Shown: positions 1-12,711 of the stretch, one piece after another | How the letters are laid out: every line of letters starts with the position of its first letter | Position numbering within the stretch: the stretch's first letter is position 1 | Assembly: GCF_000306785.1 (NCBI RefSeq) | Contig: NC_017955.1 | Location: 3,162,001 to 3,226,000, forward strand | Source of the DNA: Modestobacter italicus | Lineage (GTDB): Bacteria > Actinomycetota > Actinomycetes > Mycobacteriales > Geodermatophilaceae | Reading direction: 5' to 3' | DNA: 64,000 nucleotides | Notes under the pieces: model-generated | Databases searched by the model: none | What the model was told of the DNA's origin: nothing | Seen by the model: the letters and a program-made list of their open reading frames with translations, nothing else | Made by a program: the position numbers and the translations under genes

Positions 1-309
1 CACCATGTCGGCGTGCACCTGCGCCGGGTCCCCGGCGGTGAGCCGGAGGTCCGCGCCCGGCAGCAGTGGCAGGTCGCGGTGGGTGAACACCCACGCGGGC
101 CGCTCCGGCGTCCACCCCGGCTCGTGCTCGCAGACCCACAGGTAGGTCGTCGCGCCCATCGCCAGGGCGCCCACGCCGGCGATGAAGCCGTCGTAGCCCA
201 TCGGCCCGTCGGCGTCGGTCTTCCGGCTGAGCAGCCAGTCCAGGGAGTTGTCGGGAGTGGCGATGAAGCCGTCCAGCGACGTGGCGGTGTAGTAGACGGT
301 GCGGGTCAC
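1..309 (-). CDS. Dihydrofolate reductase family protein (RibD C-terminal-like), 3' end outside window
   Basis: The first 103 codons are visible and the gene runs off the left edge. The N-terminus MTRTVYYTATSLDGFIA, followed by a Leu-Asp-Trp segment, is the usual opening of small stand-alone reductases of the DHFR/RibD-C fold. These bind NADPH; their substrates are mostly unknown, and FolA activity should not be assumed. The GTG start at 309 overlaps the stop of the upstream AraC-type gene by 4 nt (GTGA), so the two are translationally coupled and probably share function or regulation. Confidence 0.82.
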   Translation of the reverse strand, partial: MTRTVYYTATSLDGFIATPDNSLDWLLSRKTDADGPMGYDGFIAGVGALAMGATTYLWVCEHEPGWTPERPAWVFTHRDLPLLPGADLRLTAGDPAQVHADMV

Positions 310-1244
310 GAGGTCCTCCTCCTCGACCAGTCGATGGGGTCGCCGGCGTCCACCGGCACCCCGGCGTCCCGGAGCCAGTGCCGGGCCAGCTGCCGGCGGT
401 GCGCGCCGAAGGTCAGCACGTGCGCGACCACGCTGCCCAGCACGAACGTCTCCGGCGGGTCGCACAGCGCGTCGACCAGCCGGTCGCCCCAGGCACCGCG
501 CCGGGACACGTCCCGGACGACGGCCAGCCAGCGGGGCGCGGCCTCGTCGTGCCGGGCGAGCAGGGCGGCCGGGTCGTCCGCGCCGCGCGCCGGGTGGTCG
601 GCGCCCTCGATGCAGGCCAGCCAGACCTCCGTCGTCCGGACCAGGTGCTCCAGCACGGCGGCCAGCGACTCCTCGGGGCCGTCCCAGCCGAGCACCTCCC
701 AGCCCGGCGCGCGGGACCTCCGGTACTCGTCCTCGGGCACGCCCTTGGCCAGGTCGAGCAGCGCCCGGGTGTCCTCCAGCGCGTGGTACACCAGCAGCGC
801 GGTGACCTCGTCGCCCCCGCGGGCGCCCTGCTCCCCGGTCACCCACAGCGAGGTGGGCGGGTGGAAGTGGACGCCGTTGGGCGCCGGCAGCCAGTGCCCG
901 TCCCGGGTGGTCGGCCCCGGCGCGGCGGACCGGTGCCCGGGCGAGCGGCCGTAGGCCCGGGCGAACGCCCGGCTGAAGCCCTCCACCGACTCGTACCCGG
1001 CGGCGAACGCCACCTCGGTGACGCTGCGACCGGCCTGCAGCAGCCAGGCCGCGCGCTCCAGCTCCACCCGCCGGCGCAACGCCACCGGCGACTCCCCCGC
1101 ACCCCTGGTCACCTGCCGGCTGAAGTGCCACGGCGAGGCGAAGGCGTCCCCCGCCATCTCGGTGAGCGTCCGGTTGTCCTCGGCCAGGACCGCGTCGAGC
1201 AGCTCGCGCAGCCGGTCCCGCCCGGTGGGCACGTCCTCGGTCAT
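306..1244 (-). CDS. AraC-type HTH regulator fused to a DinB-like domain
   Basis: 312 residues. Residues about 10-100 form an AraC/XylS DNA-binding domain: the first helix-turn-helix carries a WHFSRQ segment and the second reads VTEVAFAAGYESVEGFSRAF. The C-terminal half (about 150-305) resembles the DinB/YfiT four-helix bundle, with spaced histidines in an EHL segment and a late AHVLTFGAHRRQ segment that could bind metal. The ATG at 1244 is chosen because the AraC domain begins close behind it; an upstream in-frame extension to 1337 is low-complexity. No good Shine-Dalgarno site precedes the ATG. The gene ends in a GTGA overlap with the DHFR-like gene, suggesting that it regulates or senses for that partner. 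The ligand is unknown. Confidence 0.85.
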   Translation of the reverse strand: MTEDVPTGRDRLRELLDAVLAEDNRTLTEMAGDAFASPWHFSRQVTRGAGESPVALRRRVELERAAWLLQAGRSVTEVAFAAGYESVEGFSRAFARAYGRSPGHRSAAPGPTTRDGHWLPAPNGVHFHPPTSLWVTGEQGARGGDEVTALLVYHALEDTRALLDLAKGVPEDEYRRSRAPGWEVLGWDGPEESLAAVLEHLVRTTEVWLACIEGADHPARGADDPAALLARHDEAAPRWLAVVRDVSRRGAWGDRLVDALCDPPETFVLGSVVAHVLTFGAHRRQLARHWLRDAGVPVDAGDPIDWSRRRTS

Positions 1245-1366
1245 GGGAGGAGTCTCGCGGCTCGGGCCCGCTCCGCACCCGACCGTTCTTGCTCGGTCCG
1301 GATCGCCCGCCGCGCCGCGGTGCCGGACGATCCTCACGACCCGACCGCCCCCGAGGGAGCTGCCCG

Positions 1367-2005
1367 ATGCGCCTGTACGCCGACCGACCCGACCACCGCA
1401 CCCGTCAGCTGGCCGCCGACGCGGGCCTGCTGGCCTGGGCGGTGCTGTGGGTGCTGGTCGCCCGGGTGGTGCACGGGGCGGTGCTGGTGCTGGCCGAACC
1501 CGGCCGGGCCGTCGCCGACCTGGGCCGGTCGATCTCGGACTCGATGGACTCGGCAGCCGGCGCGGCCGACGGCGTCCCGCTGGTCGGCGACGAGCTGTCC
1601 GCGCCGTTCGGGGCGCTGAGCGACGCGGGCGGCTCGGTCACCGGCGCGGGCACCAGCGCCTCGGACGCCGTGCACACCCTGGCGGCGGTGCTGGCGGTCG
1701 TGCTGGTGGTGCTCCCGGTGGGCTGGCTGCTGGTCCGCTGGCTGCGCTGGCGCCTGGCCTGGCTGCGGGAGGCCACCGCCGCCGACCGGCTGCTGGCGCA
1801 CGGGGCGGACGGCCTGCCCGACCTCGAGCTGCTGGCGGCCCGGGCGATGGCGACCGCCCCGCTGCCGCAGCTGGCCCGCCTGCCGGCCGGCACCGGGGCC
1901 GGCTGGCGGGCGGGCGACCCGGCCGCGCTCCGTGCGCTGGCCGGGCTGGAGCTCCGCCGGCTGGGCCTGCGGGTGCCCGAGGCGGACGGCGCCGGCGTCA
2001 GCTGA
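1367..2005 (+). CDS. Small two-pass membrane protein of unknown function
   Basis: 212 residues, not recognised as a named family. There are two clear hydrophobic segments (about residues 19-40 and 104-127) flanking a Gly/Ser/Ala-rich stretch of about 60 residues that would lie outside the membrane. An Arg/Trp-rich segment follows the second helix, and the C-terminal tail is a soluble Ala/Leu-rich helix. A GAGGGAG sequence ahead of the ATG at 1367 is a plausible ribosome binding site. The gene converges on the HbpS/GlcG-like gene and their ends overlap by 8 bp, leaving no room for a terminator. Confidence 0.7.
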   Translation: MRLYADRPDHRTRQLAADAGLLAWAVLWVLVARVVHGAVLVLAEPGRAVADLGRSISDSMDSAAGAADGVPLVGDELSAPFGALSDAGGSVTGAGTSASDAVHTLAAVLAVVLVVLPVGWLLVRWLRWRLAWLREATAADRLLAHGADGLPDLELLAARAMATAPLPQLARLPAGTGAGWRAGDPAALRALAGLELRRLGLRVPEADGAGVS

Positions 2006-2411
2006 GGGTGTACCCGCTGGCGGTGACGGCGGCGGCGCAGACGTCCTCGTCCTGCTGGCCGGTGCCGCCGCTGCCGCCCAGCGCGCCGACCAGCCGGCCG
2101 TCGGAGTACACCGGCACCGCGCCGGTCTGCGGGGTGAACCGGCCGTGGGTCATCGTCGTCACCGCCGTGGCGAAGTTCGGCATCGGCTCCATCTTCGCCT
2201 TCTGGGCCGCGCTGGGCGCCCCGTAGGCCGCCGCCGTCCACGCCTTGCCCTGGGCCACGTCGGTCGAGATCCACGGGGCGCCGTCCATCCGGATCAGCGC
2301 CAGGAGGTGGCCGGCGGGGTCCATGACGGCGAAGGACATCGGCACGCCGAGCTTGGTGGACTCCTCGCGGGCGGCCTGCAGCAGGGACAGGGCCTGGTCA
2401 TGTGTGAGCAC
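1998..2411 (-). CDS. Heme-binding/GlcG family protein (DUF336)
   Basis: 137 residues, the typical length of the HbpS/GlcG (DUF336) family. Family hallmarks visible are the N-terminal LTHDQALSLLQAA helix, the segment MDPAGHLLALIRMDGA, and the C-terminal GGSGGTGQQDEDVCAAAV stretch. Members include Streptomyces HbpS, a heme-related redox sensor component, and GlcG of glycolate clusters; the family name alone does not give the substrate. The GTG at 2411 is supported by a GGAGGG site about 7 nt upstream. The gene lies just downstream of the kinase gene on the same strand (44 bp gap). Confidence 0.82.
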   Translation of the reverse strand: MLTHDQALSLLQAAREESTKLGVPMSFAVMDPAGHLLALIRMDGAPWISTDVAQGKAWTAAAYGAPSAAQKAKMEPMPNFATAVTTMTHGRFTPQTGAVPVYSDGRLVGALGGSGGTGQQDEDVCAAAVTASGYTLS

Positions 2412-2455
2412 CCGGCCACCCTCCACTGCTCCTCCCGCCGACGGCAACCCGGGGG

Positions 2456-4261
2456 TCAGCCGCCGGGCCGGCCGCCGCGGCCGGTCCAGCCGGCCGCCGG
2501 GGCCGAGCTCTGCCCGTCCTCCGGCGGCGCGGCCGAGGAGCTCCCGGCGGCGGACGACGCGGCGGCCGAGGACGTCGGTGCGGTCTCCGAGGAGGACGGC
2601 GCGGGAGACGAGGTCGGTGCTGTCGAGCCCGGGACCGAGTCGGAGGACGGGGCGGCGCTCTCGCCGGCGCTCTCCGACGGTGCGGCGTCCGTCGGCGTGG
2701 CGTCCGTCGGCGTGGCGTCCGTGGGCGCGCTCTCGGTGGGCGCGCTCCCGGTCGGGGTGCCGTCGGTGGGACCGGTGCTGGTCGACCCGGTGCCGGTCGG
2801 GCTGCCGGCCGCCGGGTCGCTCTGCGTCGCTGTCGTCCCGGGGGCGGCGGGCGTCGCCGGGGTGACCGGCGCCGGCCCGGCGTCGGTCACCGGTGCCTGC
2901 GTGGCGGCCTGCGTCGGTGCCTGGGTCGGCGGTGCGGCGGCCCCGGTGACCCCGGCAGCCGGGGCGTCCCCGACCGGGGCGCTGTCGGCCGGCGCGCCGT
3001 CGGCGAAGAAGACGGTCACGGCGTCCCCGGCGACCAGGGCCCGGCCGACCGGGTCGAGCTGCGTGACGCGCCCCGGGGCGACGTCGGGTGCGCTCTGCGG
3101 CTGCCGGTCCACGGCGAGCCCGAGCGCGGTCAGCTGGAGGGCGACGGCGTCGACCGGCCGGCCGACGTAGTCCTGGCCGTCGAGCTCGATGGTCGGCTGC
3201 TGCGGCTGCTCGGTCGCCGTGGCGTCCGGCGGCGTCCGGTCGTCGTCGCGGAGCACGCCCAGCCCGAGGACGGCGGCGACGCCGGCGAACAGCGCGCAGA
3301 CCACCGGCAGCACCGTCCGCAGCCGCCGCCGGGACCGTGCCGGCCCGGCCGGCGGGCGGCGCCGCGCGAGCGCCGGGCGCTCGGTCAGCGGGACCGCCCG
3401 GGTGCCGGCCCCGTCCCTGGCCGGATCGCCGACGCGGACCCGGTCGAGGGCGGCCACGAAGGCGTCGCCGTCCGGGGGCCGCTCGCCAGGGTCCTTGGCC
3501 ACGGCCTCGTCGACGAGCGCGCGGAGCCCGGCCGGGAGGTCGTCGGGCAGCGGCTCGGGCTCCTCGTTGACCTGCTTGAGCGCGACCGTCACCGGGTTGT
3601 CCCCGGCGAAGGCCGGCTCGCCGGTCAGGCACTCGTAGCCGACCAGGCCGAGGGAGTACACGTCGCTGGCCGGGGAGGGCTGGTGGCCCACCGCGATCTC
3701 CGGGGACAGGTACTGCGGCGTGCCCAGCACCTTCCCGGCCTCGGTGAGCGGCACGCTGCCCGCCGACCAGGCGATCCCGAAGTCGGTGATCTTCACCCGC
3801 TCGTCCGGCCCGACCAGGATGTTGCCGGGCTTGACGTCGCGGTGGACCATCCCGACGTGGTGGGCCTCGGCCAGGGCGGCGGCGGTCTGCCGGAGCACCG
3901 ACATCGTCGCCTCGGGGCTGAGCGGCCCCTCCTCGCGCAGCAGCGTGGACAGCGGCGCGCCCTCGACCAGCTCCATCACCAGGTAGGCCAGGTGCTCGCC
4001 GCCGTCCTCCGGCGTCAGCTCGCCGTAGTCGTAGACGGCGGCGATGTTGGGGTGGCTGAGCGCCGCGGCGTGGGTGGCCTCGGCGCGGAACCGGGCGAGG
4101 AAGCTCGGGTCGCCGGTGTACTCGCTGCGCAGCAGCTTGACCGCGACCGGCCGGCCGAGCAGGGTGTCGCGGCCACGCCAGACCTCGCCCATCCCGCCGG
4201 AGGCGATCAACGAGTCCAGCTCGTAGCGGTCGCCCAGCACCCGCCTGCCCGGCTCGTCCAC
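2456..4261 (-). CDS. Transmembrane Ser/Thr protein kinase with one PASTA domain
   Basis: 601 residues. The N-terminal Hanks-type kinase domain (about 12-275) has a Gly-rich loop (IASGGMGEVW), VAVK lysine, HRDVKPGNI catalytic loop, DFG and an activation-loop end GTPQYLSPE, so it should be active. A juxtamembrane Arg-rich stretch and a single membrane helix follow. One extracytoplasmic PASTA-like repeat (QDYVGRPVDAVALQL...) comes next, then a long Pro/Ser/Thr/Ala-rich tail. Kinases of this PknB-like plan sense cell-wall fragments; one PASTA unit is fewer than the usual three or four. The GTG at 4261 follows a GGGGGGACGAG site. The gene is not in the usual pknAB-pbpA-rodA cluster, so its target is unknown. 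Confidence 0.9.
   Translation of the reverse strand: MDEPGRRVLGDRYELDSLIASGGMGEVWRGRDTLLGRPVAVKLLRSEYTGDPSFLARFRAEATHAAALSHPNIAAVYDYGELTPEDGGEHLAYLVMELVEGAPLSTLLREEGPLSPEATMSVLRQTAAALAEAHHVGMVHRDVKPGNILVGPDERVKITDFGIAWSAGSVPLTEAGKVLGTPQYLSPEIAVGHQPSPASDVYSLGLVGYECLTGEPAFAGDNPVTVALKQVNEEPEPLPDDLPAGLRALVDEAVAKDPGERPPDGDAFVAALDRVRVGDPARDGAGTRAVPLTERPALARRRPPAGPARSRRRLRTVLPVVCALFAGVAAVLGLGVLRDDDRTPPDATATEQPQQPTIELDGQDYVGRPVDAVALQLTALGLAVDRQPQSAPDVAPGRVTQLDPVGRALVAGDAVTVFFADGAPADSAPVGDAPAAGVTGAAAPPTQAPTQAATQAPVTDAGPAPVTPATPAAPGTTATQSDPAAGSPTGTGSTSTGPTDGTPTGSAPTESAPTDATPTDATPTDAAPSESAGESAAPSSDSVPGSTAPTSSPAPSSSETAPTSSAAASSAAGSSSAAPPEDGQSSAPAAGWTGRGGRPGG
2685..2729. repeat. 15-bp tandem repeat, three copies, in the kinase tail
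   Basis: Three consecutive copies of a 15-bp unit (gcgtccgtcggcgtg; the third is diverged) encode a Thr/Asp/Ala pentapeptide repeat in the low-complexity extracytoplasmic tail of the kinase. Copy number may vary between strains without changing frame. Confidence 0.7.
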
Positions 4262-4294
4262 GCTGCTCGTCCCCCCGTTCCCCCTCCGGCACGC

Positions 4295-4329
4295 CGCAGC
4301 CGACCGGGTGCGTGACCCGGTCGGCTGCG
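4295..4329 (-). terminator. Hairpin after the pyrG-NUDIX genes
   Basis: A perfect 15-bp inverted repeat (arms 4295-4309 and 4315-4329) with a 5-nt loop lies in the gap between the NUDIX gene and the kinase start. There is no U-tract, which is common for actinobacterial terminators. It probably separates pyrG-NUDIX transcription from the kinase gene. Confidence 0.7.
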
Positions 4330-4389
4330 TCCGCCGTCCTCCGTGGGTCCCCACTCGGACCCCCCGCTACACCTCCGGTGCCGCGCGGC

Positions 4390-4973
4390 TCAGCCGGCGT
4401 CGAGCGGGCGCAGCCGCGGCGAGGTCGCCCGCACCTGCGCGGCGGCCAGCAGGCCGATGACGGCCAGGGCGTTGCGCACCTTGCCGTCGAACACCCACTG
4501 CACGGCCTCCGCGAGCGGCACCCGCTCGACGGTCATGTCCAGCTCCTCGTGCTCCACCACGAACCCGTCGGGCCGGGCGACCTCGGAGAGCCCCTCGGCC
4601 AGGTAGAGCTGGATCAGCTCGTCGCAGAAGCCGGGCGAGGGGTGCTGGCTGACCAGCAGCGACCACTTCTCCGCGGCGAGCTGGGTCTCCTCGGCGAGCT
4701 CCCGGCGGGCGCTGTCGACCGGCGGCTCGCCGTCGACGTCCCGCAGCCCGGCGGGCAGCTCCCACAGGTGCTCGCCGATCGCGTGCCGGTACTGGCGCAC
4801 CATCACGACCCGGTCCTGGTCGTCGAGGGCGACGACGCCGACCGCGCCGGGGTGGTGCACGACCTCCCGGTCGCTGGTCCCGCCGCCGGGCATCGCCACG
4901 GTGTCCTTGCGCAGCGAGATGATCCGGCCGGTGTAGATGTCCTCCGACGCCACCACCTCGTAGTCGTGACTCA

Positions 4974-4974
<1 letters not shown>
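4390..4974 (-). CDS. NUDIX hydrolase, ADP-ribose pyrophosphatase-like
   Basis: 194 residues. The NUDIX box is visible as GLRDVDGEPPVDSARRELAEE, matching the GX5EX7REUXEE pattern, preceded by EHLWELPAG, typical of ADP-ribose pyrophosphatases. The enzyme would hydrolyse ADP-ribose to AMP and ribose-5-phosphate in the cytoplasm. The ATG at 4974 shares one base with the pyrG stop (TGATG), so it is coupled to pyrG. The same gene pair occurs in M. tuberculosis (Rv1699-Rv1700). Exact substrate preference cannot be read from sequence. Confidence 0.92.
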
Positions 4975-9062
<4,088 letters not shown>

Positions 9063-9066
<4 letters not shown>

Positions 9067-10220
9067 CGGGGAGGCCCGGCCGGCCCGAGCAGCTCGGCGT
9101 AGAGCTCGACCAGCTGGCCGGCGGTGGCCGCCTCGTCCGGCCAGGTCGCCGCCTGCCGCGGACCGGCGGCGCACAGCCGCCCGGTGAGCCCGGGGTCGCT
9201 GAGAACGGCGGTCACCGCCGCGGCGAGAGCGCCCGCGTCACCGGCCGGCACCAGCTCGGCGGCGTCCCCGACGAGCTCCGGGATGCCCCCGACGGCGGTG
9301 GCGACCAGCGGCGTCCCGGCGCGCAGCGCCTCCTGGGCGGTGAGCGAACGGGCCTCCCACACCGAGGGCAGCACGCAGACGTCGGCCGCGCCGAGCAGGT
9401 CGGCGACGTCGCTGCGCCGGCCGAGCAGGCTGACCGGCAGCCCCTCGGCGCTGATCCGCGCGGACAGCTCGTCGTGCAGCGGGCCGTCCCCGGCGATGAC
9501 GACCAGCGGGGCCGGCCGCAGCCGCCCCTCGGCCGTCCAGGCGGCGACCGCGTCGAGCAGCACGTCGTAGCCCTTCTGCGGGTGCAGCCGGCCGACCGCG
9601 ACGACCAGCGCCCGGCGGTCGTCGTCGAGCCCGAGGGCGCGGCGGACGTCGGGCCGGGACCGCTGGGCCGGCGGCAGCCGCGGGGCGGCCACCGGCGCGA
9701 CCCGCACGTCGCGGGCGCCGAGCCGCCGGGCGTTCTCCGCCAGGTCGCCGGACGCGGCCAGGACGACGTCGGCGCCGCGGATCGTGGCCGCCTCGGCCGC
9801 CTGCAGCACCTGCCGCCGGGCCCCGCCCCCGCCGGGGAGCGCGTTGTGCAGGGTGAGCACCAGCGGGCGGTCCCGCTCCCCGGCCAGCCGCCGCGCGGCG
9901 GTGGCGACCAGGCCGGCGCGCAGCCCGTGGGCGTGCACCAGGTCCGCGCCGGCGGTGGCCCGGCGCAGCGCCAGCACCGCGCGCACGTCGGCCACCGGCG
10001 CCAGCCCGGCGGAGATGCCGACCTCGCGGAAGTCCGCACCGGTGGCGGTGAAGGCGAACAGCTCCTCGGTGGACCGCGGCCCGCACACCCGCACCGAGGC
10101 GCCGGCTCGGCCCAGCGGCACCAGCAGCGAGCGCAGGTGGGTGCCCACCCCGCCGGTGCTGGTGGCGAGCACCTCGGCGACCCGGCGGTCGGCGAGCAGG
10201 CGCCGGTCCGGCTCAGACAC
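9063..10220 (-). CDS. GT4-family glycosyltransferase
   Basis: 385 residues with the GT-B fold. The N-terminal acceptor half has STGGVGTHLRSLL and HAHGLRAGLVA. The C-terminal nucleotide-sugar half has VGRLHPQKGYDVLLDA and an EX7E motif (EARSLTAQE) before ALRAGTPLVATAVGGIPE. Such retaining enzymes transfer sugars from NDP-sugar to lipid-linked or other glycan acceptors at the inner membrane face. The GTG at 10220 overlaps the end of the frame-restored MurJ-like gene, and the stop overlaps the phosphatase-like gene. This supports co-function in assembling a lipid-linked glycan; acceptor and sugar are unknown. Confidence 0.88.
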
Positions 10221-10403
10221 CAGCCACCTCCGTCCTCCCCGCGCGCCGCAGCCCGGTCACGGCCGCGAGCAGCGGCCGCCGGGAGGTCCCCATCATGACC
10301 GCCGCCGCGACCACCAGCACCACCCCTCCGGCCACCGCGCCGGTGCCGATCGCGACGAGCACCCCGCCGCCGGGCACCGGGTCCGCGCCGAGCGCCCGGG
10401 CGG
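10213..10403 (-). pseudogene. Displaced C-terminus of the MurJ-like flippase (different frame)
   Basis: This stretch continues the MurJ-like protein in a different frame: LLTARALGADPVPGGGVLV followed by a hydrophobic helix (TGAVAGGVVLVVAAAVM) and a basic tail, ending at a TGA at 10213. The stop overlaps the GTG of the glycosyltransferase by 8 nt, which is the normal gene junction for this region. One missing base near 10405-10410 would restore a single gene of about 543 codons. Whether the lesion is real or a sequencing error cannot be decided here. Confidence 0.7.
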
Positions 10404-11846
10404 TCAGCAGCCGGCGGCCCCGGCCAGGACCGCGGCGAGCAGCGCCGGCAGCCCGGTGCGGACCACCCCGGCGAGCACGTCGGCGCCGGCCTTGCGGGCG
10501 ACGACGACCAGCAGGGCGAGCCCGGCGACGGTGACCCCGGTGCTGTGCCCCGCGCCGAGGGCGACCGCCCGGTCGGCGTCGGGCAGGACCTGGGACAGCA
10601 CGACGTCGGCGACGACGGCGACCAGCCAGCCGCCGGCGACGCAGACCGTGGGGGCGCGCCACAGCCCCCGGGCGTAGAGGGCCCGGGACAGCAGCGCGAC
10701 CAGCCCGTAGCCGACCAGCCCCGGGGCGAAGGCGACGATGGTCGGCTGCAGGGCCCGGGCCGCGTCGGCATCGGCCGCCGACGCCAGGAAGACCCGGGCC
10801 ATCGGCCCGGAGACCGCGGCCAGCCCGGCGGCGGCGACCGCACCGGCCACGACGGTCAGGACGGCGGCCGGCGCCAGCGTCGCCGCGTAGCCCACCGCGT
10901 CACCGCGGTCGGCGCGCTCGCTCAGCTCCGGGTACACCGAGGTGGCGATGGGCACCGCCAGCGCCGCCCAGGGCAGCAGGAACACCGTCATCCCGGCGAG
11001 GTAGACGACCTGGGTGCCGTCGGGGGCCCCGGCGTTGGCCAGCCGGATCGCCACGATCGCGACCAGCTGCTGACCGGCCAGCGTCAGCACCCCGGCCAGC
11101 GCCAGCCGGCGCACCCGCGGAGCGGCGCCGACCGGGAACCGCAGCGCCGGCCGCAGCCGCAGCCGCAGGCCGTGCAGCGGAGGGAGCAGCGCGAGGGTCA
11201 GCGCGAGCACCCCCAGCGTCGTCCCGACGCCGAGCACCAGCTCGGCCGACGGAGCCAGCCCGTCGACGTCCCGGTCGCCGCCGATGCCGGCGAACAGCAG
11301 GTAGGCCGCCGCGACGACCAGCGAGGACAGCAACGGCGCCAGCGCCGGGCCGGCGAAGCGCCGGTGCGCCTGCAGCACGCCGGTGAGCACCACGGCGATC
11401 CCGTAGAGCACCACCTGCGGGGCGAAGACGAGCAGGAAGCGGGCGGCCAGGTCGACCTTGGCCGGGTCGCCGCCGTCCCCGCCGAGGAGGGCAGCCGCGA
11501 TCGGCCGGGCGAAGGCTGCCAGCAGGGCGGCCAGCGGCACCAGCACCAGCAGCGCCCACCCGAGCAGCGCCGAGGCGGTGCGGCGGACCTGCTCCCGGTC
11601 GCCGGCGGCGATCCCGCCCGCCAGCATCGGCACGACGAGACTGGCCAGCGCGCCGCCGGCGACCACCTCGAAGACGATGTTGGGCACGTTGTTGGCGGCC
11701 TGGTAGGTGTCACCGGTGCTGTCGGCGCCCACCGCGTTGGTGAACACGACGGTGCGGCCGAACCCGGCCAGCCGGGACAGCAGGGTGAGCACCGAGATGA
11801 GGAGGGCGGCGCCGGCCGCCCCGTGGGCGAGCCGCCGGCCGGTCAC
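10404..11846 (-). CDS. MurJ/MviN-like lipid flippase, C-terminus lost to an apparent frameshift
   Basis: 480 residues in the intact frame, hydrophobic throughout with about 12 membrane segments. The N-terminus LISVLTLLSRLAGFGRTVVF and the following NNVPNIVFEVVAGGALA are hallmarks of the MurJ/MviN branch of the MOP exporter superfamily, which flips undecaprenyl-linked glycans across the membrane. The frame stops early at 10404. Continuing homologous sequence with a further membrane helix lies in another frame down to 10213, giving about 543 residues if joined. A GTG start at 11846 lies 25 bp after the MraY/WecA-like gene. Actinobacteria usually carry the essential MurJ elsewhere, so this is probably a paralogue. 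Confidence 0.85.
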   Translation of the reverse strand: MTGRRLAHGAAGAALLISVLTLLSRLAGFGRTVVFTNAVGADSTGDTYQAANNVPNIVFEVVAGGALASLVVPMLAGGIAAGDREQVRRTASALLGWALLVLVPLAALLAAFARPIAAALLGGDGGDPAKVDLAARFLLVFAPQVVLYGIAVVLTGVLQAHRRFAGPALAPLLSSLVVAAAYLLFAGIGGDRDVDGLAPSAELVLGVGTTLGVLALTLALLPPLHGLRLRLRPALRFPVGAAPRVRRLALAGVLTLAGQQLVAIVAIRLANAGAPDGTQVVYLAGMTVFLLPWAALAVPIATSVYPELSERADRGDAVGYAATLAPAAVLTVVAGAVAAAGLAAVSGPMARVFLASAADADAARALQPTIVAFAPGLVGYGLVALLSRALYARGLWRAPTVCVAGGWLVAVVADVVLSQVLPDADRAVALGAGHSTGVTVAGLALLVVVARKAGADVLAGVVRTGLPALLAAVLAGAAGC

Positions 11847-11871
11847 CGGGGACCGCCGCAGCTGGCCGCGC

Positions 11872-12711
11872 TCACGCCGGGCGGCGGCCGAGCCGGTCGA
11901 GCTCCCGCAGCCCGGCGGTCGACTCGATGACCCGGGTGAAGCTGACCTTCTCGCTGGCCAGGGTCAGCGCGGTGACCACGCCGAGCAGCCCGGCGCGGCG
12001 GCTCCGGCCGGGCAGGGCGGCGAGCCGGAGCCCGAGGAGCGCGCCGACGGCGTTCGCGCCGCAGTCGCCGAGCATCACCCGCTCGCCCAGGTCGTCGGGG
12101 AGCACGCCGAGGGTCGCGCCCAGCGGGCCGGCGACCAGGCCGCCGGCGGGACCGCCGACCGTCGACGCGGCCAGCAGCACGGCGGCCTTGCCGGCCCGGC
12201 CGGGGCGCAGGTCGAGCAGGTTGAGCAGGTTGGCGGTGCCGGCGACCAGACCGGTGGTGAGCACGCCGTCGACCACCGCCGGCAGGCCGCTGCCCCGGCG
12301 GGTGAGGAGGGCCGCCACGACCCCGGCGGCGCCGATGCCGGCGACCTTCACCGCGCCGGCCGAGATCCGGCCCGCCCGCAGCGCGGCCAGGTGCCCGGCC
12401 AGCCCCTTGTCCCCCGCCTGCTCCGGGCGGGCGCCGGCCAGGTCGTCGTAGCCGCCGACGATCCCGGTCACGGTGCCGACGACCGCCGCGGCGGCCCGCT
12501 GGCCGTCGGGCGCACCGGCCACCGCGGTGACGGTCGCGGCGGCGGCCAGCACCGGTCCGCCGAGCAGGCTGACCGGGCGGCGGGCGTAGTTGGTGCGCTG
12601 CCACGGCGCGCCGGCCTCCTGCGCGGCCAGCCGGCCCGCGCCGGCGAGGCCCAGCCGGGCGGCCAGCGCACCGGCGGCGGCCAGTGCCGCGCGTCGTCCT
12701 GCGGGGTTCAC
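11872..12711 (-). CDS. MraY/WecA-like polyprenyl-phosphate sugar-1-phosphate transferase homologue
   Basis: 279 residues, shorter than typical MraY or WecA (about 320-370). Family-like motifs in order are TNYARRPVSLLGGP, GGYDDLAGARPE with a following Lys, ANLLNLLDLRPGRAGK (the NxxNxxD signature), and VMLGDCGANAVGALLGL (the GDxG signature), all separated by hydrophobic segments. This suggests attachment of a sugar phosphate to undecaprenyl phosphate. The distal acceptor-binding loop of the family is not obvious, so activity is uncertain. GTG at 12711 overlaps the mctB stop (GTGA). Together with the flippase and GT4 genes it makes a glycolipid pathway. Confidence 0.75.
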   Translation of the reverse strand: MNPAGRRAALAAAGALAARLGLAGAGRLAAQEAGAPWQRTNYARRPVSLLGGPVLAAAATVTAVAGAPDGQRAAAAVVGTVTGIVGGYDDLAGARPEQAGDKGLAGHLAALRAGRISAGAVKVAGIGAAGVVAALLTRRGSGLPAVVDGVLTTGLVAGTANLLNLLDLRPGRAGKAAVLLAASTVGGPAGGLVAGPLGATLGVLPDDLGERVMLGDCGANAVGALLGLRLAALPGRSRRAGLLGVVTALTLASEKVSFTRVIESTAGLRELDRLGRRPA

